A model generated the notes under the pieces. It was not told the DNA's origin. It searched no databases and saw nothing but the letters and a program-made list of their open reading frames with translations. Below, in pieces: positions 26,476-35,742 of a DNA stretch of 64,000 nucleotides (position 1 is the stretch's first letter; each line of letters opens with the position of its first letter). The stretch comes from Klebsiella pneumoniae (lineage in GTDB: Bacteria; Pseudomonadota; Gammaproteobacteria; Pseudomonadales; Pseudohongiellaceae). Location: assembly GCA_945902215.1 (NCBI GenBank), contig CAMDML010000004.1, positions 1 through 64,000 of the forward strand, given 5' to 3'. The position numbers were made by a program, and so were the translations under genes.

Positions 26476-26496
26476 GAGTTGCACGGGAGTTCCACC

Positions 26497-28347
26497 ATGC
26501 GTCACTTCTTGCTCGCTGGTTTGTTCGTAACCCTGCTCGCCTGTTCCGATTCCACGCAAGTCGCTTCCGCACCTGCTGCTTCAGCCGACCCGGCTGCTGC
26601 AATCGCCGCCGAAAGTGCGCGTCTTACCGTCTGGCTCGATGAGCAATTCCAGCAGGAACTCGATTTCAGTCCCGAGTGGAAAACGTCGCTGGGTGACAAG
26701 AGCGATTACGACAAGCTCGACAACGCCTCGGAAGCAGAGCAAGACCGGCAGATGGAATGGCGGCGGGGCAGTGTGGCCGCGATGCGCACCGGGTTCGCTT
26801 ACGAAAAACTGAATGACGAAGCCAAGACTTCCTTTGATCTCTGGGCGTATGCCCTTGCACAGGCCGAAAGCGCTGCGCCCTTTCGCCGCCACGGCTTCAT
26901 CTTCGGCCGTGGTGGTCCGCATGCCGGGCTGCCGAATTTCCTGATCAACTTCCACCGTGTGGACGATGTGAGCGACATGCAAGCCTATATCGCCCGCCTG
27001 AACGGTATCGATGAGGTCATGGCACAGTACCTCGACCGGTCACGCCGTGCGGTCGAAGACGGCGTAAGACAACCCCTCTTCAATTACGATTTCGCCATTG
27101 CCGAGATTGGCCGCGTGACGACAGGTGCTCCGTTCACGGAGACAGGCGATTCACCTTTGTGGTCCGATGTGCAGACCAAGATCGCCGCGCTGCAAACGGC
27201 GGGAACCCTCACCGCGGAAGAAGCGGCCACATTAACGGCGGCGGCGCGGGCAGCGCTGCTCGACGCTGTGAAGCCTGCCTATGACGAAGTACTCGCCTGG
27301 CTGGAAGCGGACCGTGGCAATGCGCCGATAGAGCAGGTAGGGGCGTATACATTGCCGAATGGCGAGGCCTATTACAACGACCGCCTCTTTCAGATGACCA
27401 CGCAAGTAATGACGGCCGATGAAGTGCACAACATCGGCCTTGCCGAAGTCGCCCGCATCCGCACCGAAATGGAGACCATCAGGGAGCAGGTTGGCTTCAC
27501 CGGCACGCTTGCCGAATTCTTTGTGTTCATGCGTGAGGATGAGCAGTTCTATTTCCCGAATACCGACGAAGGCCGCGAGGGCTATCTCGAGCTGGCCCGC
27601 ACCTATCTCGATGGCGTTGCCGGCAAGCTGCCGGAGTATTTCGGCATTCTGCCCAAGGCGGGTTTGGAAGTGAAAAGGGTTGAAGCTTTCCGCGAGCAGG
27701 ATGGAGCCGCGCAGCATTATTTCTCCGGCACGCCGGATGGTTCGCGCCCTGGCATCTTCTATGCCCATCTGTCCGACATGCGCGCAATGCCGCGCTACCA
27801 GTTGGAGAACATTGCCTACCATGAAGGCAATCCCGGCCATCACATGCAGATTTCGATTGCGCAGGAACTGACGGGCCTGCCGCGCTTTCGCACCCAGTAC
27901 GGCTACACCGCTTACATTGAAGGCTGGGGTCTGTACGCCGAGGCACTCGGCAAGGACATGGGCTTTTACCAGGATCCCTATTCCGACTTCGGGCGACTCG
28001 CGGGCGAAATCTGGCGCGCGATCCGGCTTGTGGTGGATACCGGGATACATTCGAAGCAGTGGACTGAAGAACAGGCCGTGCAGTACTTCCTCGAAAATTC
28101 ACCACAGCCCGAGTCTGCTGTGCGCTCGGAAATCCAGCGGTATATCGTCACACCCGGCCAGGCTACCGCGTACAAGATCGGCATGATGAAGTTCCAGCAA
28201 CTGCGGGCCCAAGCGCAGGCCGAGCTGGGCGACCGCTTCAGCATGGGTGATTTTCACGATACGGTATTGGGTGGCGGCAGTTTGCCGCTGCCGGTGCTGG
28301 AAGCGCGTGTCGCGCGCTGGATCGAAACCACTAAAAACCAGAACTGA
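26497..28347 (+). CDS. DUF885 family lipoprotein
   Basis: A 616-residue exported protein with a lipoprotein signal (LFVTLLAC at about residues 8-15) and a DUF885 domain spanning most of its length. The family's metallopeptidase-like HExxxGHH segment is present in YHEGNPGHHMQ, with a downstream Glu in YIEGWGLYAE. DUF885 proteins are regarded as putative M-type peptidases of unknown substrate. ATG at 26497 is preceded by GGGAG. It follows the MBL gene by 21 bases, the third gene of a small operon of exported proteins. Confidence 0.85.
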   Translation: MRHFLLAGLFVTLLACSDSTQVASAPAASADPAAAIAAESARLTVWLDEQFQQELDFSPEWKTSLGDKSDYDKLDNASEAEQDRQMEWRRGSVAAMRTGFAYEKLNDEAKTSFDLWAYALAQAESAAPFRRHGFIFGRGGPHAGLPNFLINFHRVDDVSDMQAYIARLNGIDEVMAQYLDRSRRAVEDGVRQPLFNYDFAIAEIGRVTTGAPFTETGDSPLWSDVQTKIAALQTAGTLTAEEAATLTAAARAALLDAVKPAYDEVLAWLEADRGNAPIEQVGAYTLPNGEAYYNDRLFQMTTQVMTADEVHNIGLAEVARIRTEMETIREQVGFTGTLAEFFVFMREDEQFYFPNTDEGREGYLELARTYLDGVAGKLPEYFGILPKAGLEVKRVEAFREQDGAAQHYFSGTPDGSRPGIFYAHLSDMRAMPRYQLENIAYHEGNPGHHMQISIAQELTGLPRFRTQYGYTAYIEGWGLYAEALGKDMGFYQDPYSDFGRLAGEIWRAIRLVVDTGIHSKQWTEEQAVQYFLENSPQPESAVRSEIQRYIVTPGQATAYKIGMMKFQQLRAQAQAELGDRFSMGDFHDTVLGGGSLPLPVLEARVARWIETTKNQN

Positions 28348-28353
28348 AGCAGA

Positions 28354-29640
28354 ATGTTCATTGCCATTATTATCGTTTTCATCATTGCCTACGCTGCTAT
28401 TGCGCTGGAGCATCCGCTCAGCATCAACAAGTCGGCTTCGGCACTGCTCGGTGCGGGGCTGTTGTGGACGATTTATGCAGTGGCCATGAACAATCCCGAA
28501 CTGGTGGGCGAACAGCTGGGCGAGTCGTTGATCGGTACTGCACAAATCGTATTTTTCCTGATGGGCGCCATGACCATCGTTGAGGTCGTTGATGCGCACA
28601 ACGGCTTCGACGTTATTACGTCCCGCATCCGCACGACCCGGCTCCCGTCACTGATGTGGCTGGTGGGCTTCGTTACTTTTTTCCTCAGCGCGGTGCTGGA
28701 TAACCTCACCACGACGATCGTTATGATTTCACTGATGCAGAAGCTGCTCGCCAAGCATGACGAGCGGTTGTTCTTCGCGGGCCTCATCGTCATCGCCGCG
28801 AACGCTGGCGGTGCCTGGACACCGATAGGGGATGTCACTACGACAATGTTGTGGATCGGTGGGCAGATCACCACTCTGGCGATCATGAAGGGCGTGTTTG
28901 TACCTGCCATGGTCAACATGCTCGTGCCACTGAGTGTGGTCGCTTATATGCAACGCGGCCGCATGGTGGTTCCGCCGCAAGGCGCAGGGAGCAGACAGAA
29001 AACTGACACCACGGCCTTTGAACGCAATCTCATGTTCTTCATGGGGGTGGGCATTCTCATTGCGGTGCCCGTGTTCAAAACCCTGACACACCTGCCGCCA
29101 TTTATGGGCATCATGTTCGGACTTGGTCTGTTGTGGCTCACGGGGGATCTGATACATGGCAACAAAGATGAACACGTGCGCAAACCGCTGACACTGGTGC
29201 ATGCTCTGAGCAGGATCGACCTGAGCTCGCTGGTGTTCTTCATCGGGATTCTACTGAGTGTTGCCACGCTGGAGCATACGCATATTCTGGCAGCGCTGGC
29301 ACAGTGGCTTGATGCATCCGTGGGGCGACTGGACGTGATCGTGATCCTCATCGGGCTCGTCAGCGCTGTGGTGGACAACGTGCCCATCGTTGCCGCGTCC
29401 ATGGGCATGTACAGCCTGGAGCAGTATCCGGCTGATCACTTTCTATGGGAGTTTATGGCGTATGCCGCTGGTACCGGTGGCTCAATCCTGATTATCGGCT
29501 CTGCTGCCGGCGTGGCCGCCATGGGCCTCGAGAAAATCCATTTCTTTTGGTACGTGAAGCGGATCAGCGCACTTGCGCTGCTGGGCTACGTGGCCGGTGC
29601 TGGGGTCTATCTTGTACAGTACGCCCTGACGCATGGATGA
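28354..29640 (+). CDS. nhaD: Na+/H+ antiporter NhaD family
   Basis: A 428-residue inner-membrane protein with about twelve helices, matching NhaD-type sodium/proton antiporters known from Vibrio and halophiles. Family segments: LDNLTTTIVMI, NAGGAWTPIGDVTTTMLW, VVDNVPIVAASMG and GTGGSILIIGSAAGVAAMG. It lies six bases after the DUF885 gene and overlaps the nhaA start by eight bases, so it is translationally linked to nhaA. Having both points to a sodium-exposed (marine) habitat. Confidence 0.92.
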   Translation: MFIAIIIVFIIAYAAIALEHPLSINKSASALLGAGLLWTIYAVAMNNPELVGEQLGESLIGTAQIVFFLMGAMTIVEVVDAHNGFDVITSRIRTTRLPSLMWLVGFVTFFLSAVLDNLTTTIVMISLMQKLLAKHDERLFFAGLIVIAANAGGAWTPIGDVTTTMLWIGGQITTLAIMKGVFVPAMVNMLVPLSVVAYMQRGRMVVPPQGAGSRQKTDTTAFERNLMFFMGVGILIAVPVFKTLTHLPPFMGIMFGLGLLWLTGDLIHGNKDEHVRKPLTLVHALSRIDLSSLVFFIGILLSVATLEHTHILAALAQWLDASVGRLDVIVILIGLVSAVVDNVPIVAASMGMYSLEQYPADHFLWEFMAYAAGTGGSILIIGSAAGVAAMGLEKIHFFWYVKRISALALLGYVAGAGVYLVQYALTHG

Positions 29641-30796
29641 GCTGCGAACTTTATCCAGAACCTTCCAACACTTCTTTAATTCGGAAAAGGCGAGCGGCAT
29701 TCTGCTGATCGTCTGCACGGCCATCTCGCTACTTCTCACTAACTCCGCATTCGGAACTGACTATACCAGTGTTTGGCATATGCGGGTTGGCGGCCTTAGT
29801 GTGGAGCATTGGATCAACGATGCGTTGATGGCAATTTTCTTTCTGCTTATCGGCCTTGAACTTGAACGTGAACTGTACAGCGGTGAGTTGTCCAACATCC
29901 GCAACGCCCTGTTGCCAGCGTTTGCAGCAATCGGTGGAATTGCCGCGCCGGCGCTGATTCATTTCGCGTTTAATGCAGGCACGGCCATGCAAGCCGGCAT
30001 CGGCATTCCGATGGCCACCGACATTGCCTTTGCGCTCGGCGTACTGGCGCTGCTTGGTAAGCGGATTCCGGTTTCGCTCAAAGTGTTTGTGGTGGCGTTC
30101 GCAGTTATCGATGACTTGTGCGCAATCATCATCATAGCGGTGTTCTATACCGCACAACTGCAGATTGGCTATCTACTGTCTGCGCTGGGCGTTTGGGCTT
30201 TGCTGTGCGGCTTGAACCGTGGCTTCCGCGTGATGGCCATGACGCCTTATTTGTTGGGCGGAGCATTGATGTGGTTCTTTATGCTCAAGTCAGGCGTACA
30301 CGCAACGGTTGCCGGGGTGATGCTGGCCTTTGCCATTCCCTACTCGGCAAAGACTGACGATGAAGCATCACCCTCGCACCGGCTCGAACATATGTTGCAC
30401 AAGCCGGTTGCGTTTATCATCCTGCCGATTTTTGCGCTCGCGAATACGGCAATCTTCATCGGTGCAGACTGGATGCAAGAGCTGGCAAGCACAAACAGTC
30501 TTGGCATAGCCATCGGCTTGCTTGCTGGTAAACCACTGGGAGTGACACTGTTCTGCTTAGCCGCTGTTGCCAGTGGCCTGTGCCGCCTTCCTGCCGATTT
30601 GGGTTGGCGTCACATTATCGGCGCGGGATTGCTTGGCGGTATTGGCTTCACCATGTCCATCTTCATCACCAATCTTGCTTTCGCTGGCGATGCCGGGCAC
30701 GTAAACGCTTCCAAAATGACGATTCTGCTGGCGTCATTGGTGTCGGGACTTTTTGGATTTCTGTGGCTCAGGTTCCGGAGCGGCGACTCACGGTAG
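29633..30796 (+). CDS. nhaA: Na+/H+ antiporter NhaA
   Basis: A 387-residue inner-membrane antiporter exchanging sodium for protons. Signature sequences are ATDIAFALGVLALLGKR, VFVVAFAVIDDLCAIIIIA (the Asp pair of the ion site) and LLGGIGFTMSIFITNLAF. Helices span the whole length. The gene overlaps nhaD and ends in a nine-base tail overlap with the convergent aldolase-like gene. A degraded relative lies at 21686-22731, so the organism once had two copies here. Confidence 0.95.
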   Translation: MDELRTLSRTFQHFFNSEKASGILLIVCTAISLLLTNSAFGTDYTSVWHMRVGGLSVEHWINDALMAIFFLLIGLELERELYSGELSNIRNALLPAFAAIGGIAAPALIHFAFNAGTAMQAGIGIPMATDIAFALGVLALLGKRIPVSLKVFVVAFAVIDDLCAIIIIAVFYTAQLQIGYLLSALGVWALLCGLNRGFRVMAMTPYLLGGALMWFFMLKSGVHATVAGVMLAFAIPYSAKTDDEASPSHRLEHMLHKPVAFIILPIFALANTAIFIGADWMQELASTNSLGIAIGLLAGKPLGVTLFCLAAVASGLCRLPADLGWRHIIGAGLLGGIGFTMSIFITNLAFAGDAGHVNASKMTILLASLVSGLFGFLWLRFRSGDSR

Positions 30797-31834
30797 CGGG
30801 GCGAGTGGCCCTGCTGCCGGCACCGCCTGCGTGTTGGCAAGCGGCCCCAGTTCGGCTGCCACGCCGCGCGCAATTGCTGCGGTTTCACTGCCGGCTTGGA
30901 AACAGGTGAAGTCTGGCCGATCGCGCCACGATAGCGGGCCGCACAAGCGTACGCCGGCGTTCAACGTGGCATCGTGCACGATGTTGATCGCACGCTCATA
31001 ATCCGGATCACCCTGCCGGTAGCCGGTGAAGTTGGCGAGATCGCCGCTGGCCGCGAACAGGGCGGAGACACCTTCCACTTGGGCGATCGCCTCGGCGTTC
31101 TGCAAGCCTTCCAGCGTTTCAATCATCAGAATCAGTACGATATTGTCGTTAAAGGTGCTGCGATAACCGCCGGGCACACTTCCCCACATGGCCGCATCAA
31201 AGGCTTGACCACCGCCGTTGCTGCGCCGGCCGAGCGGCGGGAAGTAAGTCCAGTTGCGTGCGGCGATGGCTTCTTCCACGGTATCAACAGTCGGGACTAC
31301 GATAACCATGGCACCAGCATCAAGTGCGTGCTGGATTTCGCGTTCGTCGGTATAGGCCACACGCGTGCCGGGCACCGCTTTTGCGTGCGGGCAGGTGCGC
31401 CACATGCGTGCTGCCGCGTCCCAGTCGCGCGCCGAGTGTTGCATTTCGGTCCAGATGAAATCGTAGCCAGCATTCGCCATTGCGCAGTAGATCGCGGGAT
31501 CGGTCGTGGCGAACAGCGTGCCGCCCGTAACCTTGCCACCCTGCAGCAACTTCAATTTGACCGGATTCCAGATTTGCGCGCCGTCGGGGGCATTGAACAC
31601 CGTGCCGTATTGCCACGATTCCGGTGTAAACAAGCCCTGGTTGTTGGCACCAGCAGGTGCCGTATTCAAGGCCTCGCTGTCGATCCCGGCCGGGGCTGCC
31701 AGTGGGAACTGGGTGGTGCCGGCTGCGGCATTGTTTGCATAAGGATCGGCGCCAGCAGGTGCAGTTTGTTGCGCATGCAACAGCGGTGCTGCACCTGCCA
31801 GCGTCAGGACGGTTAAAAACGGCAAAGTCTTCAC
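30788..31834 (-). CDS. Exported HpcH/HpaI aldolase-like protein
   Basis: A 348-residue protein with a Sec signal (about 21 residues, LTLAGAAPLLHAQ) and a low-complexity linker, then a TIM-barrel domain resembling the HpcH/HpaI aldolase (citrate lyase beta) family. Visible segments: GGTLFATTDPAIYCAMANAG, FIWTEMQHS, VPTVDTVEEA, ILMIETLEGLQN with the metal-binding Glu, and ALFAASGDLANF with the Asp. The family is normally cytosolic, acting on 2-oxo acids, so export is unusual. A five-base gap separates it from the upstream MBL gene, so they are co-transcribed. Confidence 0.82.
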   Translation of the reverse strand: MKTLPFLTVLTLAGAAPLLHAQQTAPAGADPYANNAAAGTTQFPLAAPAGIDSEALNTAPAGANNQGLFTPESWQYGTVFNAPDGAQIWNPVKLKLLQGGKVTGGTLFATTDPAIYCAMANAGYDFIWTEMQHSARDWDAAARMWRTCPHAKAVPGTRVAYTDEREIQHALDAGAMVIVVPTVDTVEEAIAARNWTYFPPLGRRSNGGGQAFDAAMWGSVPGGYRSTFNDNIVLILMIETLEGLQNAEAIAQVEGVSALFAASGDLANFTGYRQGDPDYERAINIVHDATLNAGVRLCGPLSWRDRPDFTCFQAGSETAAIARGVAAELGPLANTQAVPAAGPLAPLP

Positions 31835-31839
31835 GTGAC

Positions 31840-33315
31840 TTACTTGCCGATCGTTGCCATCAGATCTGCCTTGGTCTGGTCAATGGCATTGGCATGCACG
31901 GCGATATAGGTGTCAAAGTCGATACCATTCGCATCGACATAGTTCGCCAGGTCGATGACAAAGGGGTTTGGCATCGCACCTGCCACTGGCAAGGTAAAGT
32001 CGGCCTCGAACATCAGCAGACCCGGAATCACCGCCACCAACATGCCGTCAGTGTGCAGGTTTGGAATGGAGTGCAGTTCCAGCCTGCGGTCGCCGTTTTC
32101 GATTACGTATGGCCAAGTGGTGATGTTTTCGAACTTCGGCGCCAGCGTTTCCTGACCGAGCAGCGTGCGCGGTGTGGACAGTGCCATGTTCAGGAAGTCG
32201 ACGTTGTTCTGGTGCGTGATGATCGTCGAACCTTCGCGGACGAAGGGCACGAGACCGCCGGTGTGGTCGGAGTGCGGATGCGAGTTGATGATGTAGCGGA
32301 TCTCCTTGCCCGGCAGAATGCGCTTCACTTCCGCCAGAATCTCGTCGCCACGTGCTTCAGGCTGCCCGGCTTCGAACACCGCAACGAAGTCGTTGAAATC
32401 AACAGCCATGGCCTGGTAGCCACCGGTAATCAGGTAAACACCGGGCGCGAGTTCCTGCGCGAGTTCAGCCGGAGCTGCAGCCGGCGCGCCACCTGGAGGC
32501 GGGCCGGGAGGAGCTGCCGGTGGTGGCACCGCCAACAGTTCAGCGGCATTCGCGGGATTCACGCTTGCTGCGGTTACGTTGATACCAAAGATGCCGCCGC
32601 CACCGCGATGCTGTTCGATAGTGGCCGGCACTGGCACGCCGCCCATGTCGGCATAGCCGCTGTAGACGTTGGTGACCAGCATATCGCCCATGAATGCATC
32701 TTCAACGCGGGTTTCGACGCGCTGCACCATATTGTCGGCACCGACGTAACCGGTGACGGTGTACTGCAAGCCTGCCGGTGATAACGGTGCTGCGGGCTGG
32801 AAGGTGATCGCGGTTACCGCGGCACCATCAACAGTTGCTGCAGCCCCAGTCGCGTTGTTCGCTTGTGCACCTTTCAGGAAGCCCCACGGTGTCAGCCAGT
32901 ATTCGAGCTGCTGGCCCCATGCAGCGGTTTCCGGTGTGACGTTTTGCTGGTAGACGCCGGCAACCGCTGGTTCGAGGAACAGGTTGGAAGCGAAGGTGTC
33001 ACCCGTTGCACGTGATGCGGTGGTAGCGAGGTCAACGGTGCGCACATAGTTCGTAATTTCATCGTGCTCGGGCCACGGCGGGCTTGCGGTATGGGTCTGG
33101 CGAAAGCTGTTGCGGATGCGCCATGCAGTGCCGCTGTAGCTGATGCTCGTCAGTCCGTTCATGCCGTGCGCGGCGGCTACATCGGCCAGGTTGGCCAACA
33201 CTGGCGCGGGTTCGGGCGCCGCTGCAGTTGCTGCCGGTTCCGTGGGTTCGCCGGAACAACCGGCGAGCAGAACCAGCGTGGATAATGCTGTGATCAGTGT
33301 TCTTCGTTGAAACAT
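31840..33315 (-). CDS. MBL-fold hydrolase lipoprotein
   Basis: A 491-residue exported lipoprotein (lipobox LLAGC near residue 20) with a novel N-terminal half of about 260 residues, a Pro/Ala-rich linker (PPPAAPPGPPPGG), and a C-terminal metallo-beta-lactamase domain with intact HxHxDH in NSHPHSDHTGG and further ligands in NLHTDG and FEADF. The start at 33315 is preceded by GGAGAGGGAG; the upstream ATG at 33360 lacks this. Similar two-part proteins act in uncharacterised periplasmic degradative pathways. It is the upstream partner of the aldolase-like gene. Confidence 0.85.
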   Translation of the reverse strand: MFQRRTLITALSTLVLLAGCSGEPTEPAATAAAPEPAPVLANLADVAAAHGMNGLTSISYSGTAWRIRNSFRQTHTASPPWPEHDEITNYVRTVDLATTASRATGDTFASNLFLEPAVAGVYQQNVTPETAAWGQQLEYWLTPWGFLKGAQANNATGAAATVDGAAVTAITFQPAAPLSPAGLQYTVTGYVGADNMVQRVETRVEDAFMGDMLVTNVYSGYADMGGVPVPATIEQHRGGGGIFGINVTAASVNPANAAELLAVPPPAAPPGPPPGGAPAAAPAELAQELAPGVYLITGGYQAMAVDFNDFVAVFEAGQPEARGDEILAEVKRILPGKEIRYIINSHPHSDHTGGLVPFVREGSTIITHQNNVDFLNMALSTPRTLLGQETLAPKFENITTWPYVIENGDRRLELHSIPNLHTDGMLVAVIPGLLMFEADFTLPVAGAMPNPFVIDLANYVDANGIDFDTYIAVHANAIDQTKADLMATIGK

Positions 33316-33393
33316 GACTCCCTCTCCTTCAATGTGATTGATGTGGTGTACCGGTTTCATATTACGTCTTTGCTATCTGCTTTTATTCCAGAG

Positions 33394-33990
33394 TTATCCT
33401 GCCAACTTTGCTGCGATGCCTGCTACGTGCTTGCCCTGAAAACGGGCGATGGTAAGTTCTTTTTCTGAGGGCTGCCGCGAACCGTTGCCGGCTATGGTGG
33501 AAGCGCCGTAAGGACCGCCACCACAGATTTCGCCCATCTCCTGCAATTCGGGAATGATGTAGGGCGTACCGACAATCACCATGCCGTGATGCAACAAGGT
33601 GGTGTGAAACGAAGTGATCGTAGTTTCCTGGCCGCCATGTTGCGAGGCAGTAGAGGTGAACACGCTGCCAACCTTGCCCACCAGTTTGCCGGTGAACCAG
33701 AGGCCGCCGGTTTGGTCGAGGAAGTTGCGCATCTGTGCGCACATGTTGCCGAAGCGGGTAGGGGTGCCAAAGATAATGGCATCGTAGTTGGCGAGTTCGT
33801 CGACTGTGGCGAGAGGCGCCTTCTGATCCAGCTTCGCGCCGGCCTTGCGCGCGACGTCTTCAGAGACCAGATCCGGCACGCGGCGGATATCTACAGTGGC
33901 GCCGGCACCGCGAGCACCTTCGGCCACGGCATTGGCCATCGTTTCAATGTGGCCATACATGCTGTAGTAGAGAACAAGAACCTTGGCCAT
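33394..33990 (-). CDS. wrbA: NAD(P)H:quinone oxidoreductase WrbA
   Basis: A 198-residue flavodoxin-like enzyme that reduces quinones by two electrons in the cytosol. The FMN-binding loops are visible: [12 protein letters not shown] near the N-terminus, [23 protein letters not shown], and [11 protein letters not shown]. The ATG at 33990 begins [10 protein letters not shown]; the open frame extends to 34143 without support. It lies between exported proteins on the same strand. Confidence 0.95.
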   Translation of the reverse strand: MAKVLVLYYSMYGHIETMANAVAEGARGAGATVDIRRVPDLVSEDVARKAGAKLDQKAPLATVDELANYDAIIFGTPTRFGNMCAQMRNFLDQTGGLWFTGKLVGKVGSVFTSTASQHGGQETTITSFHTTLLHHGMVIVGTPYIIPELQEMGEICGGGPYGASTIAGNGSRQPSEKELTIARFQGKHVAGIAAKLAG

Positions 33991-34085
33991 GGCAGGCACT
34001 CCGGCAGTTAAATACGGGCCAATCTCCCACACTTCACTGCCCTTGCCAAGCCGAAACGGACTGCTGAAGCAGGAATCCCGTGAGG

Positions 34086-34565
34086 TCAGGCGCCGCTGGG
34101 TTGCTCGGCTTCCTGGTTGGTACGAAAGCCCTGTTCCAGCCAACCTTGCCAGCGGGTCACGGTTTCAGCGTCCGTGCGGCAACCGCCGTCGCTGGGAATA
34201 ACGAAAGTATCGTCGGCGAGCTTGACCCAACCCATCGCGCCACCGTTACGGCCATCGGCCAGCGGGCAGTACATCAGGGTCAAGGTGTTGCCCGGTTCAA
34301 ACGTACTGCCGGTAATGCCACGACCAACCAGTTGCGGCGGTGCCGCGCCCTCAAAACCCCACAGCGTTTCGCTGCCATCTTCGTTCTTCACATTGAGATA
34401 GAGCCATGAGTGCGGGTTGTTGAAAGCCCAGCGCGCGACGGTGCCGGTTACCACAACCTGCATCTCGCGGTTGAACATGCTGAAGGAATGATGCGCCAGT
34501 GCGCCAGCTGCAGCAGTCAGTGTGATGACCAGCGTAGCCAATGAGAATGCGTTGCGTGTTTTCAT
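34086..34565 (-). CDS. DUF6152-like small exported protein
   Basis: A 159-residue protein with a Sec signal (about 24 residues, ending ALAHH) and one small beta-rich domain with the sequence [10 protein letters not shown] and [16 protein letters not shown]. This matches the DUF6152 family as I recall it. Homologues usually lie next to large secreted proteins like its upstream neighbour at 34609, from which it is separated by 43 bases. AGAGGA lies upstream of the chosen start. Function unknown. Confidence 0.7.
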   Translation of the reverse strand: MKTRNAFSLATLVITLTAAAGALAHHSFSMFNREMQVVVTGTVARWAFNNPHSWLYLNVKNEDGSETLWGFEGAAPPQLVGRGITGSTFEPGNTLTLMYCPLADGRNGGAMGWVKLADDTFVIPSDGGCRTDAETVTRWQGWLEQGFRTNQEAEQPSGA

Positions 34566-34608
34566 CGGGATCCTCTGTTGTAGCAAATTATTATTGTTCT
34601 GTTTGGTT

Positions 34609-35634
34609 TTACAGTGTGGTGTTGTAGATCGGGTCGCGCGTCTGGCCGGGCAGTTCCGGGAACAGTGTCGAGCCGCGCGGATCCTTGAATCCCTCTTCGC
34701 CGGGTAAATAGAAATTTGTGAAGCCGTTTTCGTCGAGATAGGAGTTGCTGCTCTGCTCGCACTCCCAGTGTTGCGGGCGATGTCCAGCAGCAGTCAGAGC
34801 CAGGGCATGCCTGAATGCGTAGATGGCATGCACAGGTTTGACGAAAGCGAATTTGTCATAAAAAGTGGCCTGAACTTCGAGCCGTTCGATGCCGTCGCCA
34901 TACTGTTTGAGTTCCCAGGTTTCGATCGTTTCGAACTGGTTGCTGGTCATCGGCGACCAGCGCGTGAAATCGGCGGGCAGCAGGTACTTGGTATGCGTGA
35001 CCAGCTTGTTGCCATCCCAGAAGCCGATGGTGTCACCCATCCATGAATGCGTGCCGTACAGGTTCTGGTGCTGCTGGCCGATGTAAACGCGACGGATCGA
35101 AGAAGCGAAATCGTTGATGTAATAGGATTCATGCGGCAGGTTGATGAATTCGTGTGAGTACGGTTCGAGCAACCAGCGCGGGATACCTGCAGGCTCGCAA
35201 TGCGTGAGCCGGTCGTAGCGCACCTGGCCTTCTTCCTGTTGTTGTCTCCAGCGTTCCCTGTAGGCTACTTCGTATTCCGGTGTCAGCACACCTGCGCGCA
35301 CCGTGCCACCGTTGAGGCCGCCATCGATAAAAATATCCATGTGGGTGTTGCCCGCGGTTTCCCAAAGACCTGCACCCCAGTTCGGCACTGATTCAAGCGT
35401 ATGCTGCGTGCCGCCGTTGGCCTGTTCAAGCAGCCATGCGTAATGATCATCGGATGTTGCGAATTCGCGCGCGGGAGGAATGACTTGCAGCGGAGGCCCG
35501 TAACCGGCACCGAAAGAACCTTGGGCCGGGGCTTGTGCTGGTGCCTGCGCTTGGGCTTGGCTAATAAAGAGTGGGAGAACGGCCAACGCCGTAACACAAA
35601 TTCTCCGGATGATTGTGGTCATAGAGCGTTGCAT
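34609..35634 (-). CDS. Secreted protein of unknown function
   Basis: A 341-residue exported protein with a Sec signal (about 30 residues) followed by an AQAPAQAP repeat. The rest has IGFWDGNKLVTHTKYLLPADFTRWSP and DGIERLEVQATFYDKFAFVKP, patterns shared with the smaller secreted protein at 45425 (GWWEGDTLVVDS, LQYRFVMEDPLTYERP). I do not recognise a named domain. It pairs with the downstream DUF6152-like gene. A strong Shine-Dalgarno (AAGGAGAG) precedes the start and a 34-bp palindrome lies just upstream. Confidence 0.75.
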   Translation of the reverse strand: MQRSMTTIIRRICVTALAVLPLFISQAQAQAPAQAPAQGSFGAGYGPPLQVIPPAREFATSDDHYAWLLEQANGGTQHTLESVPNWGAGLWETAGNTHMDIFIDGGLNGGTVRAGVLTPEYEVAYRERWRQQQEEGQVRYDRLTHCEPAGIPRWLLEPYSHEFINLPHESYYINDFASSIRRVYIGQQHQNLYGTHSWMGDTIGFWDGNKLVTHTKYLLPADFTRWSPMTSNQFETIETWELKQYGDGIERLEVQATFYDKFAFVKPVHAIYAFRHALALTAAGHRPQHWECEQSSNSYLDENGFTNFYLPGEEGFKDPRGSTLFPELPGQTRDPIYNTTL

Positions 35635-35657
35635 GGACTCTCCTTCTTGAGTGGGAG

Positions 35658-35691
35658 GTTAAAACGGTCAGCATCATGATACTGTTTTAAC
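35658..35691. promoter_or_regulatory. Candidate operator palindrome
   Basis: GTTAAAAC (35658-35665) and GTTTTAAC (35684-35691) are perfect inverted arms around an 18-base centre that is itself partly symmetric (CAG...CTG around CATCATGATA). It lies 24-57 bases upstream of the start codon of the minus-strand secreted-protein gene, the position of a repressor or activator site. No regulator gene is adjacent. Confidence 0.45.
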
Positions 35692-35742
35692 GCATCAATA
35701 CAATATGTTCTCATCCGGCGCTATCGTCGGCGTTGGCCTGCG

